From positions 1,931,277 to 1,995,276 of the forward strand of contig MU271143.1 of NCBI GenBank assembly GCA_021432605.1: a stretch of DNA of 64,000 bases, written 5' to 3'. Source of the DNA: Coniochaeta sp. PMI_546 (taxonomy: Eukaryota > Ascomycota > Sordariomycetes > Coniochaetales > Coniochaetaceae). The translations under genes were made by a program, and so were the position numbers. Positions 22,119-34,221 of this stretch are shown here, in pieces. Position 1 is the first letter of the stretch. Each line of letters starts with the position of its first letter. A model generated the notes under the pieces. It was not told the DNA's origin, searched no databases, and saw only the letters and a program-made list of their open reading frames with translations.

Positions 22119-24674
22119 ACCTTGGGACCTTGGTGCGTGTGACAGCTACGACGACGACTGCGAGTGATGCGAGGAGAGAAGAAGTCAGGAGGGGAGGCGA
22201 GCATGGAAATCCGGGAAAGATATCTTGTTCGAGCCTTGTCCTTCTCTCCTGGCCTGATCCGTGGGACTGGTCGCCGCCGCGCCATGGGCCAAACTGCCGA
22301 TGAACCAGAGCCTGTTCGCTAGCTTTCTTGGATCTTCTGCCATCTGGGTATAATCTAGTGACCGTCCAGTGAGTGTAACTGCCGGCGTGGACGAGGTTCT
22401 CTGGTGTACATGTGATGTCCTGTCATTTGGTTATAATCGATATAATTTATCGATTGGCTGGGGACGGTCCCTGTGTATATTGACTCCATTGCCTCTTTCG
22501 GCTGCTGTTGCCGGGGGCCGGGCCTCCGTCTCTTCTTCGAGCCTACGCTTTTGCGTGTCTCTCTCATATCTGTACCAAACATTTAGAATCTGTACCTGAC
22601 TAACCAAATCTTCCGAATGCACAGCTAGGTTGTTGCTCAACTCAGAGAATAACTTTGCCTGGGCAGGGTTTTGTTTAGATGCACTCGTGTGAATAAGCTC
22701 TGTGAGAGCTGCAGACACGGATCACAGGTCGGACAACAACTCCAGATCTCGCCACCTATGTTCTCAATCATCGCAAAAGCGAAGCCAAAATAAATTGTGT
22801 GCAATCTCTGTTGCGCGTTGCCACCCATGCTCATCTTGGCGGACTGTCTGTTGAAAAGCTTGATGGATTGTCGTCAGTGAGTGCATCCCTCTACGCAGTC
22901 CGCTCAGTGCGTGCCCGCTTGGGTCACTCATCCTTCGGTGCACTCTTTCTTGCGTGGGGTCCAGAATCAGCTCAACTATATCTCCGGGCCGATTGAAGTC
23001 GTCGTGGGAACGTTCTTTGAGGTGGCTATCTAGGAGATACGGCGGCAATCGACTGCTGTGAGAGCGCTTGCCCACGGGTGAAGATTAGGTCAATTTGTCA
23101 CCAAGTTGCATTCACGTTACCTGCCAGGCTGCGGGCGGCTCGGCTAGCTTAAGGAAGGGGGTGCCCATGGGGAAGTTTGACTGACAGATGCACGTTACCC
23201 ATGGGGAAGATTCAGGCTAATTGGTAAGTACCAGGGTGGCCTAGCATGTCCGTCGTATGGGATTGGAAACAAACTCCGGTAGAAGAGTCTTGGTTGGTAA
23301 GGAGTCGGTACAGCCGGGTGAATGTCGACGAATAGGAGTCTAGCCAAACACAGATGCGAGTATATACGTCCACGTGGATATGGGTGGTATTATATATAGG
23401 CTTGTATATATTTGCGGACCTGACTCCTGACACGAGACGGCCGCCCAATGCTTCTGTTTACCAGGGAAGAGGAAGTCTTGATATCATCTAGAATCATGCT
23501 CGTGCAGCATCTACTGCCGGTTGACATCATTTCAGGGGCGCTCCCATTGTTTCCGTTGCTGTCCGCTTCAAGGAAGATTTGGAAGTGGCGTGGTGCTTGC
23601 CCTTCGAGAATGTTCAATCCCGGGTTGGGCTCTTCGTCGTACAAGAAAAGACTCGCTGTCTAGACGGCCGATGTTACTCCAGGTCGTAACAATAATATGT
23701 CGTACATAGAACTCAGCTACCCGCCAGGAGCTAGAACAAATTTATGGGTCGCGGAAGAGTTGGATCCTGTCTTGATCTTGGGGTGGAATGAGTTTTCCCT
23801 GAGAGCCCATCGGGTGAGTCAAATGGGGACGCTTTGGCCCGACACTTGAAGCACAGTCGTAGCTAAGTCCGAGCCAGCATTTATTCATGGTGTGACGCTA
23901 TTGCATGCCTTTACAAGGGCGGCAGTGATCAGTAGACGGTCTTGAATAGCAGCTCGTCATTCCTCGCATAGCAAGAAATCTACCGACATGGAAAGGAAGC
24001 CGGCCGTGTCGTTTCGTGATAAGGCATGCCTTTGAGTGCTAACTTGAGCCGACCAACGGAAGACTCTCATTCCGCGGCGGCAATATCCGCCATAGCAAGC
24101 TGAGATCGGCAGTGAATGAGGCTGGCCCTTGCACCAGATGCGGTCCTGGTACTAAAGGCTGTAAGACGGGTGGGAGGCCCCTAGAGTTTTCTAGTGATCT
24201 GATGGCTTGAATCGTACCGATAAGTCCCTGGCTGCGGCACATCTGCATCATGCAGTCGTTATGACGATACTATGGTAGGTCGTGGAACAGTCTGAATACG
24301 TCATCGCTCGACCAATCTAGACCTTCGTGGCCACTGTCGCTCATTGGAATCTGCTGTAGATACATGTGTGCCGAAGACGAACTCGAAATAGACGATATCT
24401 GGTCACTTTGACTCGACCATGGTGACCTACGTCCTCGACTGCCTCACTCCCCTGATAGGAGTTCACAAATGATCAGAAGCAGGTCCATGGTCTAGGGATT
24501 GTTTGGTCACCAGGTCTGGTTTCATTCCAATTATTGAGGTTGAGCTGATGGTTCCCGCGTGATCATGTGTGGAAGAACTCTGGCTGACATAAATCGCCCG
24601 CACTCTAACCAGTTTCTTGGGCAGGGACTCTTACCTTCCATCTACCCTATCTCAAGCTGGCTTACCGTTGATTG

Positions 24675-24713
24675 ATGTTCAGATGATAGGTACACATAAT
24701 GTTCAGATGATAG
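24675..24713 (+). repeat. Short tandem repeat, 24-bp period
   Basis: ATGTTCAGATGATAG occurs at 24675-24689 and again, identical, at 24699-24713. The nine bases between differ from the bases that follow, so it is a partial two-copy duplication. No function is apparent. Confidence 0.8.
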
Positions 24714-25117
24714 ATGCACGTAAAGATACCCTAGATCATTGTCAGTCTGTCACTCATGAACGGGTGAGCACATCGCAGGAATACAGATCAACTGATTCTC
24801 ACTCAAGTATCTGATGAACGAAAGTCTCTGGCTGTCCACAAGTAACATCCCATCCATCTCACCTGTTTCCTGTTTGTCAAAATTCAGGTCTCAGGCAGGT
24901 GTTGTAATGGCGAGTGCGGTTTAAGTGCTGTGTTGAGATATAGAACCATAGTAGACCCATCTTTCCGACATAACGCCGTGATACATTCCGGACCTGGCAT
25001 AGAGAAATCTCACACACAACAGAGGCTGTGCCGTTATTGATGTTTGTACATTAAATTGTATACTTTAAGATCGCTCTATGAACAACTAGATACGGCATTG
25101 TGAGTCACAAATGACTC

Positions 25118-27280
25118 CTAAGCCCGGCAGAGCTTGCTGTTCTGCGACGGCAGGTTGCCGTAGAGGTACTCCGACATCTTCCAGTCCTCGGACCCGACGG
25201 TCTGGTGTGCGTAGAAGACGCCGAGAGGATCGTACTTCTGCTTCAGGCTGTAGAGACGGTCGTACTTGGTGCCCCAGAACGCCTGCTGGAAGTTGGGCTC
25301 GATGTAGTCGGCCTCGGACAGGTAGCACCCGGACCCGGGCGTGACGTCCCTCCAGCGCTGGTTCCAGTCGAAGGTCATCTTGTCGCCGGCGGCCTGGATC
25401 TGGGCGGCGGTGGAGCTCGGGTCCCAGATCGTGGCCATAATTGCGTGGAAGACTGTCTCGCGCCAGGCCGGGTTGACGGCGTTGTCCGGGTAGTTGCCCT
25501 TGGCGTCGGCGGCGATGTTGACGCCGACGACGAAGCCGCCGTCTTCGATGACGGAGCGGAAGGCGTTGAAGGTCGCGTTGAACTTGGTCGCGTCCTGGAA
25601 GTTGGCCCTGGGGAAGAGACGGCTGGCCTGGCGGATGTTCGGGGTGCCCCAGGACTCGAGGGGGAAGCCGGCCGCCCAAGCGTCGTGATAGTTGTCGAAC
25701 TGCTGGTAGACGGGGTTGAGGGTGATGCCAAGGGCGGTTAGCTGGGCCAACCACGGTGCAATAGAGGCTTGGAGCTGCGCGGTCGTCTTGTTAGGAGCGA
25801 ACCACGGCGCCATGTTGAGCATGAACTGATCGCCACCGAGGGGAATCATGCTCCAGTACGAGTACTGGCCGTCGTCGGTGTACTTGACGAAGTCCTGGAA
25901 CCAGGCACGAATCGCTCCCCACCATGCCGTGGAGTTGACGGTGGGGCCGGTCATGAGGGTGAAGCTCATGATAGCGACGGGGATCTTGGGGAAGGCCTTG
26001 ACGACAACCGAGGTGACAACACCAAAGGTGGAGCCACCACCTCCACGGAGAGCCCAGAACAGGTCAGAGTTGGTGTTGGCATTGGCAGTCACGAAGCGGC
26101 CATCTGCAGTGACGACTTCGAAGGAGAGAGCTTGATCTGCACCCATGCCATACAAAGAAGACAGAGGCGAGTGACCGCCACCGGCGATATATCCACCCAT
26201 GACACCGACAGTCTGGAAACTCGTTGTTAGCAATTGCCGCGATAATTGGCTGCGCTGAAAGTGGAAAACCAACCTGTCCCTCGCCACCGACGACAGTGAC
26301 GCCATACTGCTTGGCAGCAGCGTATACCTCGTAGGCTTGAACACCGGAGCCGAGCTTCAGCGCAGGTCCAGTGTACGTCGAATCTGAGTAGCGCTGGATG
26401 AAGTTGATGCTCTTGAGCTTGTGAGTCCAGATGGACAGAGAACCAGCGCCGGTCGACTTGGCGTTGAAGTCATGGCCCGTGTTCTTGATGACCAGACGCA
26501 GGTTGAGATTGCGAGCAAAGTTGACGGCCAGCTGGATTTGGTACACTGCGGTCGCAGCAATAGCGTAGGAAGGGTATCCGCCGAGAGTACAGGTATCGCT
26601 GGTGGACAGCGATGGCGGCAGGCAAGTGGCGCCCTCATACAGCACGGCATTGATGGCCGTAGGATCCTCAGTTCTTCCCTGGTTATCAGCAAAGGGTCAT
26701 CATTCAGGCGAGTTCTGGCATGGAGAACGTACGATAGGTAGGAGTTGTTGGACCAGTTGTTGCTGATGGTGGCACACTTGGCAGCATTGTAGTTGCCGAA
26801 GGAATCGTAGCAAGGAGACGCATAGGGCTTGGTCTTGATCAGAGCTCCTCCAGAGATGAGGTCGAAGACCTTCCACACCAGCTCGCTTGGCCATAGGAAG
26901 TCACCCGGGTAAGTCTTGCAAGAGCCAGACAGCGTGCGCTTGGCCTTGGACGCCGCGGGGGTGTCAAAGGAGAAGAGGGTGATGTTTGAGAGCTGCAGAC
27001 CGGTGAGGTTGGCGATCACATCGTCAGTCAGCTGAGCCGTTTCCGCAGTGAACAGTTGAACCGCAGCGGCGGTGGAGTCTGCAGGGACAACGTCTGTAGC
27101 GGGGGCCACCGTTGTCTCATCGGCCGCTGTTTTGTATCAGCTAACTGCTTCCGCTTTGGATGCTCTTTGTGTGACATATAAGTTGAACTCACGAATGACC
27201 TGGTCATCGACGACGAGTGTCTGACCAGAGGCAAGCTCCAAGAGCGGTAGCAGCAAAGCTGCCGCGAACTGAGACCTCAT
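25118..27280 (-). CDS. Secreted FAD-linked oxidoreductase (BBE family)
   Basis: Four exons, 27193-27280, 26733-27126, 26274-26673 and 25118-26212, encode about 658 residues. Introns are 59-66 nt; the second ends in GAAG at 26674, chosen because only that acceptor keeps the frame of the conserved block [15 protein letters not shown] signal peptide (about 1-20, [20 protein letters not shown]) is followed by the FAD_binding_4 (PCMH) domain: IKNTGHDF with the flavin-linking His at 228, then [16 protein letters not shown] (296-311) and [20 protein letters not shown]. The C-terminal BBE segment contains [19 protein letters not shown]. The family oxidises alcohols, sugars or alkaloid-like substrates with O2, giving H2O2; the closest recalled type is the isoamyl alcohol oxidase group. 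The usual second flavin-linking Cys before the TVG motif is absent (GEGQTVG). Secreted, substrate unknown. Confidence 0.88.
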
Positions 27281-27365
27281 TGTTGGGGCGGACGGTAAGG
27301 AGAGAGGTGGATGGGACGCGGCAAGAGATCGACGTCTATGGATCTGGTCGGAACGACGCTGATCC

Positions 27366-27373
27366 TTATATAA
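27366..27373 (-). promoter_or_regulatory. TATA box of the FAD oxidoreductase gene
   Basis: The minus strand reads TTATATAAGG around this position, a near-consensus TATA box 86-93 nt before the start codon at 27280. Confidence 0.55.
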
Positions 27374-29393
27374 CTACTCCGCGAGTACCCCGGCACCGGG
27401 AACGCCCCGCTGATAATGGACCCCATAACGACATCTCTCATATCTTTGATAACTTGTCGGATAGCACCGCGCTTGCAAACGCTAGTGATATTGTCCTCAT
27501 TGTTCTGGCTGGTGGCGATGGCGATGGCTATGGCTTTGGCTTTGGTTTACACCGTTTGCGGGAGGCAACAGCCAGTTCCCGGCGGGTCGGCTCAGGCTCG
27601 GGTGTGGTGATAGTCTCCACGCTCACGAACCAATTCTGTCTAGACCTGCATTAGCAAGGACGACTACTCGAAACTACTGACTTGAACATGGCACGGTGAG
27701 CTCCACGGCGTTCGGTAAGTGGACGCCGTCTTTCCCGATGCCAACGCAAGCTTTGCTTATTCTTTGATTTCATGTAGCCGCGACAGAACGCCGTTGTTGG
27801 CTTCAGCCCGACTTATGGTCAGAGCACTGCGATGATTCGTGATAACTGGTGACAATACCGCAGTGTACAGTAGCTCTACGTCTGCGTGTGTACTGCAAGC
27901 ACGGTGGCCTGGGTGGGAGCGAGAGAGCCATTGATTTGCGGGACAGGAGCTGTCTGTGTGCGTGCAGGGTGCGGTAAGATGAAAACCCCACAATGCGTCG
28001 GCACTAATGCAAGCTGCACTCGCAGTGGAGACAGGGGCGAGTTGTGCCCTGGTTTCAATCCAGTCGTCCCCAGCAGCTCAGCATACGGCAATTGCAGATT
28101 CTGTTGATATTTCGAAAACTTCCACCAGTCTTTGAATGTCCAGCTCCACGTGGAGTGTTCTTCTGCCCGCTTCAAAAGACGCCCGTAATATACGTGTATA
28201 GCTTGATTTCTCGTAGCTGGTCCTGTCCAATTATGTCCATGCGCTGTTTTCACACGAACTTACACTATTGGGTGTCTCCGCACAGCCTTTGGCCCCGTTC
28301 TCAACGGTTCACTTTGCCTTACCGTACCAACATCACTTACCATAGTAAGGTGCTCTATAGTAGGATGACCTGAAAGCATTTTTGTTATCTTCGTTCTCTC
28401 CACAGTCACTCACTTCTCACATTCTTCAGGTCGAATACACGTGTATATGTCGTATTCCGTTCGGACTCCTTTCCAAGTTGATCTGCCTTAATTACCGAGG
28501 TGACATACACATAGACAGCTATTCTCCTCATGCGCAGGGCCCCACACCTTTTTTGGTACTGACTTGGAAGCGTGTCCTGATCAGGCTTAGTGCTCATTTC
28601 GACGACTCGCTGCAGTTGTCGACCACATGGCAAGCAGGGATGGCATCCACATGGCAAAACAGGGGTCCTCTGTCGTATCCGCAATTGCCGACACCACGCT
28701 TGCGTCCATTGGCGCCCAGTGCGCCCACTGGGGTCGACCGGTTTAACCGTCTTTAGGAGCCTTTGCTCGGTTAGAGCTCAGAGACCAATCATGTTCGGCG
28801 GCGGAGCACTCACCCTGGTTCTGTTTCACTCGAATGACGGGTGGAACCGAGACCAGTATCCTGGTTCTGGGAGATACCGGAGTCCGGGAGTGACTGTTGG
28901 GTGTGCTCTGGTGGTGCACTGGTGCTGGAGTCATGCACGGCCTGACATGAGGCATGGATCTTTCTCGTTTCTCCCACGTGCGTATCCTGTCATCGCGTGT
29001 TATTGTCGGATATGGCGCGCATGATACGCAATGCATGGTGTCCACGAGATACGGTGGTTCCATTCTTTGCAGGAGGACATGGCTAGTACCGAACATTCCG
29101 CCAAAGCTTCCCATAAGCAGAAGACGACATGTGTGAAGCTTCCAGCTCCCCAGCACGTTGCGATGGTGATGCTTTCCCTCCCAGTACTGAACTCATTCGA
29201 AGAGTTTGAAAGAGGAGGAACGACCAGGCAGGGCCAAGACGATTCATTCTGAAGGCTTTGCAGAATGCCCCAAGGAAGGCGCCGAAGACTGAGGTCGTTC
29301 GCCGGGATTTGTTTGCCCACTTTGTGCCATGTCGTGTACTTGCCCGTTCGACGAAGCACCTAATTACCCTTATCAAGGATCCCGGCCGTTAGC

Positions 29394-29570
29394 ATGGCCA
29401 GGGGCACAGCCTCGACCCCACGACAGTGTAGGTATCTCGAGTCCTACCGGAGCAAGGGCATGTTCTGCCCAAAGTGCCGCGACAAGCTTCGATACACTGA
29501 GCCGGTAGACGACGATCACTGCAGGCTCACAGCGACTTGGCAAATCCTATCCAAGGGTACAGTTCGATAG
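29394..29570 (+). CDS. Possible 58-residue Cys-containing small protein
   Basis: An ATG-to-TAG frame of 59 codons. The product is basic and contains C12, a CPKC knuckle (26-29) and C44, with CRYLESYRSKGMFCPKC as the notable stretch. The spacing loosely recalls a zinc-binding motif but matches no family I know. There is no splice or promoter evidence, and a chance frame is more likely than not. Confidence 0.15.
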   Translation: MARGTASTPRQCRYLESYRSKGMFCPKCRDKLRYTEPVDDDHCRLTATWQILSKGTVR

Positions 29571-30616
29571 TCCAGAAGATGGCTCCGCTTTAGCCTGCGG
29601 TAGACTACTATGTGGTATGTCCTGTTCTATGTATCATTCCTCGTTGTCGTCCTGGCTGAGAAGAAACCACAAGGGTGGCATATGCCGCTAACCGTCTTCG
29701 AGATGACTATTGACCACCAGATGAAGCGGTGAGCATTCGGCATGCTGATATTGTCCAAGACTGAACGCCATCGAGTATTCCCATCTGTTCCTGTCTCTTC
29801 ACGTCGTCCCAGCTCTCTTTCAGCCCTTCTCGTTCTCTTAGCCGGTACCCATGCATGTGTACATTTACGTGTGTCACGGTAGTGTCCTTTCCCCTCATCC
29901 TTTTTTATTGCGAAGCTTGAGCGCCGCGCACGGCAAGCTTTTTCCAGTAAGGTCCCAATGACCCCAGTCAGACTATTGCTAAGCTGTGCGAGTGAACAGG
30001 CAAACGAATGGTTCCAGGCTGTATGCCTACTGTTCTCTTGTTCGGTGCCAGATCTGGGACTGGGTTGGAGCAGCCGGCCTCGGAGCTCCGAGCTCACCTC
30101 CGGAAGGAATCCCCCGTGGTGCCAATCCGTCCAGTCGGATGCGGAGACCGGAAAGTTTATCAAGATATCTGGTGAGATGTGACCAGAATTTACAAGCACA
30201 AATGCCGCCAGACGATCATATGAAATGTCGATCATTCCCGGTGTAAAACCCCAACACCAGGACAGAAGAGGCAGGTGCAGAATTCGCCATCGACGACCCA
30301 CTGTGGCCACAGAGAACACTCGCAACAATCGATCTACCTTACCTAGGTAGAAAGACATGCATTCCTACGCCTGTCGTCAATGCCGCAGGGTAACATACCA
30401 AAATGGACGGGACCATTGCGATCCGATCGGTTCGGAGCTAGATGGGCGGTCTCGGCCCTCCGACCACGAAGAAGGACGGGCATCGAAACCGGGGGTGGGT
30501 CATAAAATCCACCGAGTCTGCTCCAAGTTTTGGAGACGGCTTTTGAATGCCAGTCGCTGGTATAGTCGGCTGTCGGCTATGCATTGTCACTACCTAAACT
30601 TCAGTTCCAACTAAAG

Positions 30617-32326
30617 ATGACTTCTCAGGCGGAGCAGGAGAAGGTCAGCCTTCGCGAGACGGACGAGTCAACAACGGCTTCGGCCGTACTTGCAAAGCAG
30701 GACGTGGAAGAAGCAGTGACTTCAATTGCTGACGGTGAAACACAAGCCAGTGCCCGGCTGGAGAAACTGAACAATGACTATGGCGTGAGTGTTGTCCTCC
30801 CTCATTGGCACAGCATGCATCGTGGATGCCATCATCGGACTGAGATTTTAACGTTGCCTATCCATCAAAGGCCACCTGGGACGGACCAGACGACCCCCAC
30901 GACCCATACAATTGGCCATCCTTCCGCAAGGTCAGCATCGGCCTCATTTTCTCCCTTGGCCAGCTCGTGACGCTCATGTCGGCGAGCATGATCGCGGCTG
31001 CCCTCGGCGACATAGAGAGGGATCTGGGCATCGACCCGTCGACAGGCCAGATCATTTTCTCGACTTACTTTCTCGGCCTGGCTTTCGGTCCGTTCCTGGT
31101 CGCGGCCTGGGCGGAGATGAGCGGGCGCAAGAAAGTCTGGCTGTTTGCCAATGCCTGGTTCATCTTGTGGAACGCCATCTGCCCTGTTGGACACTCGAAG
31201 GGCTTGATGATTGTAGGCAGGCTCATGACCGGGCTAGGAGCGAGTGCCGGCATTACGGTGCGTTTTTCCGAGAAAGACAACTATTGGCCTACCGTCGGTG
31301 CCCTTTACTAAACAAGTTGACATCTAGCTTACAGGGCCTGTCATGGCGGACATGTACGGGGAGGCAGACCGGGGCAAGTCGCTCGCTATTGCCTCATTTT
31401 TGCCTTACCTGGGACCGGCACTGGGTCCCATAGTCGGTGGTCTCGTCACCCATTCTGTGAACTGGCGGTGGGTGTTCTGGATCATGTGCATCTTCAATGC
31501 CGCCATCACGATGCTCGGGCTGGTCTTCATCCGGGAGTCTTACACTCCCGTTCTGCTCAGGCGCAAAGCCAGGAGGAACAAATCAAGCTCGGCCGCGCAA
31601 GCGACGCCCCGGGACTGGTCCTACTGGCAGAGCTTCTTCTTGAAGCTGTCTTCCAATATGGCCCGGCCAGTCCTGCTGCTTGTCCGGCGGCCCGTGATCC
31701 AGGTCATTGCGTTGCTTCTGGCTCTCAACTTCGGCATATATACGTTCTTGCTGTCGACCTTCGCGACGCTGTACATTGATCGGTACGGCCAGTCCCAGTC
31801 GATCAGCAGTCTGCACTACATCGCTATCGCCATAGGGTCGTTCGTCTCCGCCCAAGCGGGCGGCCGCTTCATGGACATTATCTACCGGCGTCTCCGCGAC
31901 CGCGCGCCGGATAGACAGGGCCGGCCCGAGTTCAGGGTACCCTGGATGGTGCCGGGGGTGGTTCTGTCGCCGATAGGGCTATTCTGGTACGGCTGGTCGG
32001 CCGAGCACCGCAACTCGTGGGTCATGGTGGACGTCGGCGCGACCATCTTCGCGCTCGGCTGCTATATCTCGAGCCAGTCGCTGCTGGCGTACCAGCTGGA
32101 CGAGTTTGCCGAGTACGGCGCGTCCGCGAACGCCGCCACGCGCTTCTTGTCGTTTGTTCTTGGCTTTGCGTTCCCCATATTTGCGCCGCAGCTGTATGGT
32201 AGGCTGGGCTACGGTTGGGGGAATAGCTTGCTTGCTTTTGTGTGGATCGTCCTGGTCTTCCCGCTCCCTGTTGTCCTATGGCTCTGGGGCGACAAGCTCA
32301 GGGCTCTGGGTCGACGGGAGAAATGA
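30617..32326 (+). CDS. MFS transporter, multidrug/polyamine (DHA1) type
   Basis: Three exons, 30617-30784, 30871-31257 and 31328-32326, with introns of 86 and 70 nt, encode 517 residues. After a polar, acidic N-terminus of about 60 residues comes WDGPDDPHDPYNWP, the motif just before TM1 in fungal DHA1 drug/polyamine exporters. Twelve membrane segments follow, in two blocks. The loop between TM2 and TM3 reads WAEMSGRKKVW, the MFS motif A region, and TM4-5 has GRLMTGLGASAG and the antiporter-type block LGPALGPIVGGLV. The central loop (about 285-315) is basic. Such proteins export drugs, polyamines or small metabolites from the plasma membrane in exchange for H+. It is the only transporter near the FAD oxidase and the Zn2Cys6 regulator. 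No substrate can be assigned. Confidence 0.9.
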
Positions 32327-33845
32327 ACACCAGGCGGCCACCAAGTTGCGGATCGGAGTTCAACGCCTTCGTGACAGGTCCCGGATTTCTCATGGCACAA
32401 AGGGAAAGAGCAAGTGGTGGCCATCATGCTCTTGCTGCGTAAGTTTGAGATTCGACTCGAAACCAGCCGGCTCCCATCACTTGCCCCCAGTTCTCAGGTA
32501 GCCACCGTGCCGCTTGCCAGTTACATCGTGGCGCTCTTTATGACGTGCATGAGCATGGATGCAAGGGAGGAGAAGGCTCTACGCGGCTGCCGAAAGCTGA
32601 AGTTGGAGCAGAGGGGTAAGGCCATCATCGCTCGCAAGAAGATAATGACCGGGTATGCTGAGATCCCGGAGCCTGTGGAGCGAGAGGATGAGAGCTGAGC
32701 GGTTGCATGGCAGCCAGCAACAGGTATCGTTAACACTCGTCAACAGCATGGATAGACGCTGCAGTTGGAATGACAGATCTGAGACCGTGCTAGTGCCGAT
32801 CGATGTAGTAGCGATAGAAGTATATCGATATGGTTGTTCGTAGAGGTACACATTATGTATACAGATGGAGCAGCCACGCAAGCGATGGCTGGATTATTGC
32901 TCTACTGCACACTCTGAACACTATACCCCACCCGCCCGCGATGACGATACTTTTAAGTGTCTACAGTGCCTAAAGAATAGTTTCTTTGTGGTTCGTCTTG
33001 CCTAGCTTCGATGAACGCGTTGGCAGAGAACGGCGATCGTCGTGCAGCGAATCGGCGCTAGAGCCGCTGCGCGCCGTCTGGGGAATTGATCGACGATGAA
33101 ATTCCCCGGCCGCCGTGGTTTCAGCCACACCGGATTGACAGGGCTGCACCGTGCCTGGCCCTAGTCCAGGTCGAGGTCCACCGTTCCCGCATCTTGAACG
33201 ACACGACCCGGATGTGTGCGGGTTTGATGATTGAAGTGGCTTGGCCCAGATGTTGTTGATCTTTGACGGTTCGTCCAGTCGTTGAGGATCACAAGTGTTG
33301 GCAAAAGACGGAAAGCTGCGTCGATGTCTCTCTTGGCGTAGCCGGAATGCCCGTATTTGGTATGAGTGCTTGAAAGAAACAACAGGGAGAAAGGGAACGA
33401 CTTCTACAGAAGTGATCTCCAGACGAAGAGTGTGATGATGATGATGCCACGGTGGACCTAGCAAACGTCACGGTCAGGGCGCGGTCAAACAGATCGTCAG
33501 CCTCAACCCTTGAGTTTGTGAAATATTTACGTCACCGTCACATAACATTGATGGACCGGGAGTTCGAGACTGAACCCCCTCATGTCAGTTGCTCCTGCCA
33601 AACACACCAGATGATGTCAACCTCATCGCAGGGCTGTTGATGGAAAGAGGTACCTACAGGTACCTTAGTTTCTGGGTCTCAAGCGTCGGGTCAGACAGAA
33701 GATAAAAGGCCACTTCCTCTCCGCTTCCACAACCCAATCTCTCTTCCTCATCACACAACACACAACTCAAACGATTGATACCACTTGCCAACCAAAGTCA
33801 ACAAAAAAGCCTTACTTCCAACAAGTCTGAACTCACACTTCCACA
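32327..33845. other. Intergenic, con-10 promoter at right
   Basis: About 1.5 kb. A 94-codon frame at 32414-32698 has a Lys/Arg-rich end but no recognisable feature. The right end is the con-10 upstream region: AGGTACCTACAGGTACCTTAG-type palindromes at 33648-33668, a CCCCT (reverse of the AGGGG stress element) at 33576-33580, and a GATAAAAG TATA-like element at 33701-33708. Confidence 0.45.
33576..33708 (+). promoter_or_regulatory. Candidate con-10 promoter elements
   Basis: A CCCCT pentamer (reverse complement of the AGGGG stress-response core) at 33576-33580 lies about 270 nt before the con-10 start, two GGTACC palindromes lie at 33649 and 33659, and GATAAAAG at 33701-33708 is a TATA-like element about 140 nt before the start. 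Short motifs of this kind occur often by chance, so this is only suggestive. Confidence 0.3.
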
Positions 33846-34221
33846 ATGGCTGATCACGGAAACAACAACCCCGGCAACTTCGCCAACCGGTGTGTATCAT
33901 CTCTATGACATCTGGAAACAGTTATCCACTGGGACGTCACTAACAACCTCCAGCGACAAGGATGAGGTCCGCGAGATCGCGTCCAAGGGCGGCCAGTCCA
34001 GCCACTCCGGCGGCTTCGCCAGTATGGACCCTGAGAAGCAGGTAAGAATCGTGTTCGCCCTCCCTCGTAATCTTCTAACGTGCTTCTGACTGTTGTCACA
34101 GCGTGAGATCGCCTCCAAGGGAGGCAAGGCCTCGTCCGGTTCGTTCGAGCCCGGTAGCGAGAAGGCCCGCGAGGCAGGTCGCAAGGGTGGTAAGGCCAGT
34201 GGTGGCAACAGCGACGAGTAA
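33846..34221 (+). CDS. con-10: Conidiation-specific protein 10
   Basis: Three exons, 33846-33889, 33954-34041 and 34102-34221, with introns of 64 and 60 nt, encode 83 residues. The sequence begins MADHGNNNPGNFANR and has repeated modules: EIASKGGQSSHSGGFASMD, then EIASKGGKASSGSFEPGS and EAGRKGGKASGG. This is the CON-10 pattern of Neurospora and belongs to the KGG-repeat family of small hydrophilic stress proteins (also YciG in bacteria). In Neurospora con-10 is strongly induced during conidiation and by light; the protein is abundant in conidia and is thought to protect cells under desiccation or stress. The first intron falls directly after FANR. No exon is long enough to be found by open-frame length alone. 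The upstream region has a TATA-like element and a pyrimidine-rich leader. Confidence 0.93.

Larger units (their letters stand above)
22049..25117. other. Long intergenic region, no convincing gene
   Basis: Three kilobases between two secreted-protein genes. Several minus-strand frames at 22431-23075 (including one with a helical ELSNNLAVHSEDLV stretch) could be exons of a small gene, but I could not find splice sites that join them in frame. Small structures are present: a 7-bp stem with a 7-nt loop at 22435-22455, a 12-bp direct repeat (CCCATGGGGAAG) at 23164 and 23198, and a 15-bp direct repeat at 24675 and 24699. Confidence 0.45.
27281..30616. other. Long intergenic region, no convincing gene
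   Basis: The largest gap in the window, 3.3 kb. It contains the promoter of the FAD oxidoreductase gene on the left and of the MFS gene on the right. Several frames of 100-240 codons exist on both strands between 28590 and 30358, but none has a recognisable domain, they overlap in conflicting frames, and I could not extend them through splice sites. A tiny Cys-containing frame lies at 29394-29570 (listed separately). Confidence 0.45.

Noticed and set aside
22431-23075. Possible small multi-exon gene on the minus strand
   Set aside because: Several helical or charged segments, but no donor/acceptor pair joins them in frame before a stop.
28590-29156. Overlapping frames of 144 (plus) and 137 (minus) codons
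   Set aside because: They conflict with each other, have no recognisable feature and no joinable splice sites.
29627-30358. Open minus-strand frame of 243 codons
   Set aside because: No domain, no start context, irregular composition, and it ends in the promoter of the MFS gene. Probably chance.
32414-32698. Frame of 94 codons after the MFS gene
   Set aside because: No family recognised, weak start, lies in the 3' flank of the transporter gene; chance frame most likely.
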